Source: Enhydrobacter sp. (GTDB lineage Bacteria > Pseudomonadota > Alphaproteobacteria > Reyranellales > Reyranellaceae). Taken from it: a stretch of DNA of 64,000 nt. Where the stretch lies: the NCBI GenBank assembly GCA_026126105.1, contig JAHCJV010000011.1, positions 37,013 to 101,012 on the forward strand, in the 5' to 3' direction. The position numbers and the translations under genes are program-made. Numbering within the stretch: the stretch's first letter is position 1; each line of letters starts with the position of its first letter. A model generated the notes under the pieces. It saw only the letters and a list, made by a program, of their open reading frames with translations. It was not told where the DNA came from and did no database searches. Shown one piece after another: positions 59,319-64,000 of this stretch.

Positions 59319-62300
59319 TGACGACAAATGCAGCACCACCCGCGGTGCGGGAGTGCCTGACGCTGGGTATTGATCTCGGCATCGGCTCGTGTGGGTGGGC
59401 GCTGATCGAGAACGCGGAGGGCGGCGATGGGCGCATCGTTGCCATGGGCGTACGGTGCTTCGATGTGCCCGAAACAGCGAAGGAGCGTACCCCGACAAAT
59501 CAGGTCAGACGACAGAATCGCCTCATGCGCCGTGTCATCAAGCGGCGGCGGCAGCGCATGAACGAGGTGCGGACGCTGTTCAGCGCCCACCACCTCCTGA
59601 ACGACGATCGCAAGAGATCGCTGGCGGTCGGCTTGAACCCCTGGTCCTTGCGTGCTGCCGCACTGGACAGGCCGCTCAACGGCCAGGAACTGGCGGTGGC
59701 GCTCGGGCACATCGCCAAGCACCGCGGCTTCAAGTCGAACAGCAAGCGCGATCGGGGGAAGAACGCGACGGGCGAATCGTCCAAGATGCTGGGAGCGATC
59801 GAGAAGACGCGGGACCGCCTGAAAGACTGGCGAAGCGTCGGCGAGATGTTCGCCAAGGACGAGGCTTACGCGAAGCGCAAGCGCAATCGCAACGGCAACT
59901 TCGATCGATCGGTACTGCGCGACGATCAGGAACGTGAAGTGCGCCTGATCTTTGACCGGCAACGCGGTATGGGCAACGCGCTCGCCGGCCGCGATCTTGA
60001 ACGCGAGTTCATCGAGGCGGCGTTCTTCCAGCGGCCATTGCAGGACAGCGACGACAGGGTCGGGTTCTGCCCCTTCGAGCCGGAGGAGCGCCGTGCGGCG
60101 AAGCACAGCCCTGCCTTCGAGCTGTTCCGCCTGGCCTCGCGTCTTTGCGCGCTGCGGATCAGGGCGGCCGGACAGGAACGGGCGCTCACTCCCGAGGAGA
60201 TCTCGAGCGCGATGGCGAATTTCGGGGCGCCCGGAGTCAAGCTGACCTACAAGCGATTGCGGAGTCTGCTCGCGCTCGAGGATGGCGCGCTGTTCGACGT
60301 GCCGCTGGCCGAGGAAAGCAAGCGCGAGATCGCCTCGCGCTCCGGCGATCAGGCCGCAGGCACGAAGGCTTTCCGCAACGTGCTCGGCGATACGTGGAAG
60401 ACCCTGGCCGACCGGCAGGAGAAGGTCGACAGGGCCGCGGCGATCATCACTTTCCGCGAATCGCCGGAGTCGATCCGCAAGGGGCTCGAGGAGATCGGCT
60501 TCGAGCCTCTCGTTCTCGACGCGCTCATGAAAGGTGTCGACGAGGGTGACTTCGCCCATTTCAAGGGCGCCGGCCACATTTCCGCCAAGGCGGCGCGCAC
60601 GCTCCTCCCCCACCTCATGCGAGGTCTCGTCTACTCCGACGCCTGCAAGGCGGCGGGCTACGACCACGCCCGCCGGCCCGAGACGGACCTTTCGTCGATC
60701 AACAATCCGATCGCCCGCAAGGCGCTCGGCGAGGGACTGAAGCAGGTGCGGGCGATCGTCCGCGAATACGGCCTGCCCGGCGCAATCCACGTGGAGCTGG
60801 CGCGAGAGGTCGGAAAGAGCAAGGAGGAGCGCGACCAGATCGCGCGCGGCATCGAGCGCCGCAACAAGGACAAGGAGAGATTGCGCGAAGAGTTCACCGC
60901 AGCCACCGGGCGCGCACGAGCGACCGCCGAAGACCTTCTGCGCTACGAGCTGTGGAAGGAGCAGGGCAGCAAGTGCATCTATTCCGGCGACCACATTCCG
61001 ATCGACTGGGTCGCCAGCGAACAGAACCTTGCGGAGGTCGATCACATCCTGCCGTGGAGCCGTTCCGGCGACGACAGCTTCATCAACAAGACGCTGTGCA
61101 CGGCCAAGGCCAACCGCGAGAAGAAGGGCCGCACGCCCTTCGACTGGTTCCGGAAAGAGAAGACGGACAAGGAATGGGAGGAGTTCGTTGCGCGCGTCGA
61201 AAGCAGCACGGCGTTCAAGGGCCGCAAGAAACGCAATTACCTGCTGCGCGATGCAAGCGTGCTGGAGGAGAAGTTCCGGTCGCGCAATCTGACCGACACC
61301 CAGTATGCTACACGTGTCTTCGCCGAGACGCTGAAGCCCATGTACCCGGAAGACGGCTCGCGCCGGGTGTTCACGCGGCCGGGCCCCCTCACCGACCGTC
61401 TTCGCCGCGCCTGGGGAATCCAGGGACTCAAGAAGAACAAGGACGGCAAGCGCATCCCCGACGACAGGCATCACGCACTCGACGCCCTAATCGTCGCGGC
61501 CACCACGGAAAGCGCGCTGAACCGGCTGACGCAGGCGGCCAAAATCGAGGAGGAGCGCGGGACGAGCCGCTTTATCGCCAACTTCGCCATGCCATGGCCC
61601 GGCTTTAAGCAGGAGGTGGACGCCCTCTTTCCCACCATCTTCGTGAGCCGCGCGGAGCGGGGCCGGGTGCGTGGCGAGGCGCATGCGGCAACCATCCGTA
61701 GCATCGGCGACGACGGCGCAGTGGTCTACGAGCGCAAGGCCGTCGATGGCTTAACGGAGAAGGACCTCGAACGCGTCAAGGACGCAGAGCGCAATCACCG
61801 CGTGGTGGCGGCGCTGCGTGACTGGATCGCGGCAGGCAAACCCAAGGACAAGCCGCCGCTCTCGCCCAAGGGCGATCCCATTCGCAAGGTGAGCCTTGCG
61901 ACCAGCAAGAAAGTCGACGTACTGGTCCGCGACGGGGCCGCCGATCGTGGCGAGATGGTGCGCGTGGACGTGTTCCGGAAAAAGAATCGCAAGGGTGTCG
62001 ACGAATTCTTCCTGGTGCCGATCTATCCGCATCAGGTCGCAGACAAGGAAGATTGGCCCGCGCCTCCTAAACTGGCCGTCAAAGGTGGCGCGCCAGAATC
62101 AGAATGGCATGTAATGGACGAGTCCTACGACTTTCTCTTCGGCTTAAACCAGCTGTCGTTCATTGAGATTGAAAAAGCCGACGGGACAGTCTTGGAGGGA
62201 TATTTTCGCGGAATGGATCGTGAGGGCGGCAAAATCGCGATATCGCCACACCTTTCACTCCAAGTTTTGGTCCGCGCCATCGGCGCAAAGTCCCTTAAGA

Positions 62301-62389
62301 CCTTCAGGAAGCTGCATCTTGATCGTCTGGGACACCGGTATCTGATTGATCGAGAAGTGCGCACATGGCGTGGCGTGGCCTGCACATAA
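59318..62389 (+). CDS. cas9: Type II-C CRISPR endonuclease Cas9
   Basis: The 1023-residue effector cuts DNA guided by crRNA:tracrRNA. RuvC-I Asp19 is in LGIDLGIGSCGWAL. The arginine-rich bridge helix (about 63-90) has RRQNRLMRRVIKRRRQRM. RuvC-II Glu493 is in IHVELAREVG. The HNH domain has Asp575-His576 (VDHILPWS) and Asn590/Asn599 at the spacing known from SpCas9. RuvC-III has His719 and Asp722 (RHHALDAL). The C-terminal PAM-interacting part ends DREVRTWRGVACT. The preferred ATG follows a weak GGGG; a longer upstream frame crosses the tracrRNA gene. cas1 overlaps its end by 25 bp. Confidence 0.96.
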   Translation: MTTNAAPPAVRECLTLGIDLGIGSCGWALIENAEGGDGRIVAMGVRCFDVPETAKERTPTNQVRRQNRLMRRVIKRRRQRMNEVRTLFSAHHLLNDDRKRSLAVGLNPWSLRAAALDRPLNGQELAVALGHIAKHRGFKSNSKRDRGKNATGESSKMLGAIEKTRDRLKDWRSVGEMFAKDEAYAKRKRNRNGNFDRSVLRDDQEREVRLIFDRQRGMGNALAGRDLEREFIEAAFFQRPLQDSDDRVGFCPFEPEERRAAKHSPAFELFRLASRLCALRIRAAGQERALTPEEISSAMANFGAPGVKLTYKRLRSLLALEDGALFDVPLAEESKREIASRSGDQAAGTKAFRNVLGDTWKTLADRQEKVDRAAAIITFRESPESIRKGLEEIGFEPLVLDALMKGVDEGDFAHFKGAGHISAKAARTLLPHLMRGLVYSDACKAAGYDHARRPETDLSSINNPIARKALGEGLKQVRAIVREYGLPGAIHVELAREVGKSKEERDQIARGIERRNKDKERLREEFTAATGRARATAEDLLRYELWKEQGSKCIYSGDHIPIDWVASEQNLAEVDHILPWSRSGDDSFINKTLCTAKANREKKGRTPFDWFRKEKTDKEWEEFVARVESSTAFKGRKKRNYLLRDASVLEEKFRSRNLTDTQYATRVFAETLKPMYPEDGSRRVFTRPGPLTDRLRRAWGIQGLKKNKDGKRIPDDRHHALDALIVAATTESALNRLTQAAKIEEERGTSRFIANFAMPWPGFKQEVDALFPTIFVSRAERGRVRGEAHAATIRSIGDDGAVVYERKAVDGLTEKDLERVKDAERNHRVVAALRDWIAAGKPKDKPPLSPKGDPIRKVSLATSKKVDVLVRDGAADRGEMVRVDVFRKKNRKGVDEFFLVPIYPHQVADKEDWPAPPKLAVKGGAPESEWHVMDESYDFLFGLNQLSFIEIEKADGTVLEGYFRGMDREGGKIAISPHLSLQVLVRAIGAKSLKTFRKLHLDRLGHRYLIDREVRTWRGVACT

Positions 62390-63258
62390 GCAAGGCTGCA
62401 CGCCTGAATCTTGCCGACGGGCAAGTCGTCGTCGCGCAGGACGACGGTGATGTCCGCCTCGCGCTGGAGGATATTGCGTGGATCGTCGTCGATGCTCCGC
62501 ACGCGACGTTGACGTCGACGCTGTTGTCGGCGTGCATGGACAACGGCATCGCGCTCATCGTGACGGACGCGACCCATACGCCTTCGGGTGTCACCCTCCC
62601 CTTCCATCGGCATTTCCGTCAGGGCGGCATGGCGCTCATGCAGGCGGGCATGAGTGCTCCCCTCAAAAAGCGTCTTTGGCAGTCGACGGTGAGAGCAAAG
62701 ATCCTCAATCAGGCGGCTGCTCTGGACGCCGTTGGATGCGACGGCGCGCCAGCCCTGCGCGCGATGGCGCGACTCGTCAGCAGCGGCGATTCGGAGAATG
62801 TCGAAGCGAGAGCCGCACGCGAATACTGGAGCTGCCTCTTCGCATCGTTCAGACGCGAGGACGAAGGCGACACCCGAAACAAAATGCTGAACTACGGTTA
62901 TGCCGTGGTTCGGTCATGCGTCGCACGGGCGCTGGTGGCCGCCGGGCTCCTGCCGGCGCTGGGCATCAACCATGCAAGCGCCACCAACGCCTTCAACCTC
63001 GCGGACGATATCGTCGAACCCTTCAGGCCTTTCGTTGACGTGCTGGTATGGCGCACGAGCGACTCGGGTCGCCCCGCGCGGGAAGCGCTAACGCTCGATC
63101 ACAGACGGGCGATGGCCGCCGTCATGCTGACGGACTGCGTGATGGCGCATGAAACGATGACGCTGCTCGCGGCAAGCGAAGAGGTTTCTGCATCTCTCGT
63201 ACGCGCAATCGAGGGCGGGACAAGCGAAGTGCTGGAGCTGCCGACGATAGCAGCATGA
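62365..63258 (+). CDS. cas1: CRISPR integrase Cas1 (type II)
   Basis: The 297-residue protein begins MAWRGLHISKAARLNLADGQ, a type II-C Cas1 start. Metal ligands are Glu147 (NVEARAAREYW), His203 (GINHASATNAF) and Glu218 (DDIVEPFRP). With Cas2 it inserts new spacers into the array. It overlaps cas9 by 25 bp and cas2 by four (ATGA), so all three are translated from one message. Length is typical. Confidence 0.95.
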   Translation: MAWRGLHISKAARLNLADGQVVVAQDDGDVRLALEDIAWIVVDAPHATLTSTLLSACMDNGIALIVTDATHTPSGVTLPFHRHFRQGGMALMQAGMSAPLKKRLWQSTVRAKILNQAAALDAVGCDGAPALRAMARLVSSGDSENVEARAAREYWSCLFASFRREDEGDTRNKMLNYGYAVVRSCVARALVAAGLLPALGINHASATNAFNLADDIVEPFRPFVDVLVWRTSDSGRPAREALTLDHRRAMAAVMLTDCVMAHETMTLLAASEEVSASLVRAIEGGTSEVLELPTIAA

Positions 63259-63584
63259 AGGCAAAGGAGGTTCGGATCTTGTGGCTGTTCGTATTCTTCG
63301 ATCTGCCCGTAGGCACGAAGTTGGAACGCCGCTCTGCGACCCGCTTCCGCAACTTCCTGAAGGACGACGGCTACATGATGCTGCAGTACTCAGTTTACGC
63401 GCGCGTGGCGCGGGGCGAGGATGCAGCTTCGAAGCATGTTCAACGCGTGACGAAGAACCTGCCGCAAAAGGGCAGTGTGCGTGCGCTACAGGTGACGGAC
63501 AAACAATATGCTCGGATGCGTCTGCTGCTCGGCGAGGCCAAGAAAAGCGAGCGCGTTGCGCCCCAGCAGATGGTTCTGCTCTGA
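63255..63584 (+). CDS. cas2: CRISPR-associated Cas2
   Basis: The 109-residue ferredoxin-fold protein has WLFVFFDLPVGTKLERRSATRFRNFLKDDGYMMLQYSVY, with the conserved Asp16. It is the structural partner of Cas1 in spacer acquisition. The ATG overlaps the cas1 stop. The array starts 57 bp downstream, with no gene between. Confidence 0.95.
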   Translation: MKAKEVRILWLFVFFDLPVGTKLERRSATRFRNFLKDDGYMMLQYSVYARVARGEDAASKHVQRVTKNLPQKGSVRALQVTDKQYARMRLLLGEAKKSERVAPQQMVLL

Positions 63585-63641
63585 TTCCAGCTCGAACAGA
63601 GAGCAGAAATCAGAGCAGTTCCAACCAATTACCGCCAAAGG

Positions 63642-64000
63642 AGCCTACCAATGGGAAGTCGGTAGGGAAACCACGGCGATGCTCTCAAGGCCGGTGCTGT
63701 GATGAAGAGCCTACCAATGGGAAGTCGGTAGGGAAACCACGGCCCGTATTTCGTCGGGTTGAAGCCGACCGAAAGCCTACCAATGGGAAGTCGGTAGGGA
63801 AACCACGGCGACACCATCGTCGCAACGCTCACGCCGGCCAGCCTACCAATGGGAAGTCGGTAGGGAAACCACGGCGGTTCGCGGCGTTTGCCATCGGCCG
63901 CAGGCAGCCTACCAATGGGAAGTCGGTAGGGAAACCACGGCTACTGTCCCCTCGGAAACGCCAGTCTCGCGAGCCTACCAATGGGAAGTCGGTAGGGAAA
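63642..64000 (-). CRISPR. CRISPR array, 36-bp repeats and 30-bp spacers, incomplete at right edge
   Basis: Six repeat starts lie exactly 66 bp apart (63642, 63708, 63774, 63840, 63906, 63972). The 36-bp repeat is identical in the five complete copies; the sixth is cut after 29 bases. Spacers are all 30 bp. In plus orientation the repeat begins AGCCTACCAATGGG and ends GAAACCACGGC, with internal CCTACC/GGTAGG able to form a hairpin. The tracrRNA sense shows that crRNA is read from the minus strand, starting GCCGTGGTTTCCC. The leader should therefore lie beyond the window; the 57 bp next to cas2 show no leader. Confidence 0.97.

Noticed and set aside
59246..61474. 742-codon open frame antisense to cas9
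   Set aside because: High GC opens the antisense frame; its composition is Arg/Ala/Leu-rich without motifs, while the plus frame encodes Cas9 with all catalytic residues.
63585..63641. Leader between cas2 and the array
   Set aside because: Only 57 bp, not AT-rich and no promoter-like signal; crRNA sense also points the other way.
59165..64000. csn2 or cas4, which would make this II-A or II-B
   Set aside because: No gene lies between cas2 and the array or upstream of cas9 other than the tracrRNA; Cas9 size also fits II-C.

Overview
The window looks like chromosome of a GC-rich (roughly 65% by eye) alphaproteobacterium. Three gene orders support this: the cyt bc1 chaperone-yceD-rpmF-plsX-fabH-ihfA-merR run divergent from bamE; rpiB-glyA-nrdR-ribD-ribE-ribBX-ribH-nusB-thiL; and aminotransferase-hom-glpX-recJ. 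A class I PHA synthase, an H+-pyrophosphatase, an orphan Bug-type binding protein and several flavin monooxygenases fit a metabolically versatile soil or water Rhodospirillales/Hyphomicrobiales organism. Something Reyranella-like is my guess, not a demonstrated placement.

Layout. 1-575: the tail of an unknown gene, a gene-poor stretch with two perfect dyads, and tRNA-Glu. 576-6592 (minus): recJ, an SRPBCC protein, glpX, hom and an aminotransferase. 6752-9522: phaC and a Bug-type solute-binding protein. 9503-11081 (minus): gamma-carbonic anhydrase and the rpsI/rplM ribosomal pair. 11226-14135: thioesterase, enoyl-CoA hydratase, NTF2-like and aldolase genes. 14268-19473: an LLM flavin monooxygenase followed by a full PotABCD/AfuABC-like ABC importer. 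19451-23652: peroxiredoxin, old yellow enzyme, CoA-binding protein, a palindromic repeat, a second LLM oxidoreductase and a DUF5131 protein. 23837-27630: degP divergent from a two-component system. 27818-33516: a five-gene plus-strand run of lactonase, metY, two tandem Rieske oxygenases and a glutathione transferase. 33517-37476: MFS, tRNA-Pro, a split chromate transporter translationally coupled to a CYTH-like protein, and a small winged-helix-like protein.

37657-53439 is mostly housekeeping: the lipid/ribosome cluster, bamE, hppA, an MFS gene and the riboflavin/thiamine/one-carbon operon. 53596-58973 (minus) is a complete branched-chain amino acid ABC transporter operon with one extra small membrane protein.

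The right end (about 59165-64000) is the most interesting part: a compact type II-C CRISPR-Cas locus. A tracrRNA gene on the minus strand lies head-to-head with cas9 (1023 aa, all nuclease residues present), followed by translationally overlapping cas1 and cas2. An array of perfect 36-bp repeats with 30-bp spacers runs off the window. The tracrRNA anti-repeat pairs with 24 consecutive repeat bases without a bulge. It is flanked by two copies of a 7-nt element that can pair with its own end, which could fold the tracrRNA on itself or make a built-in single-guide-like hairpin. A perfect dyad overlaps the cas9 start codon. These features suggest self-regulation that can be tested.
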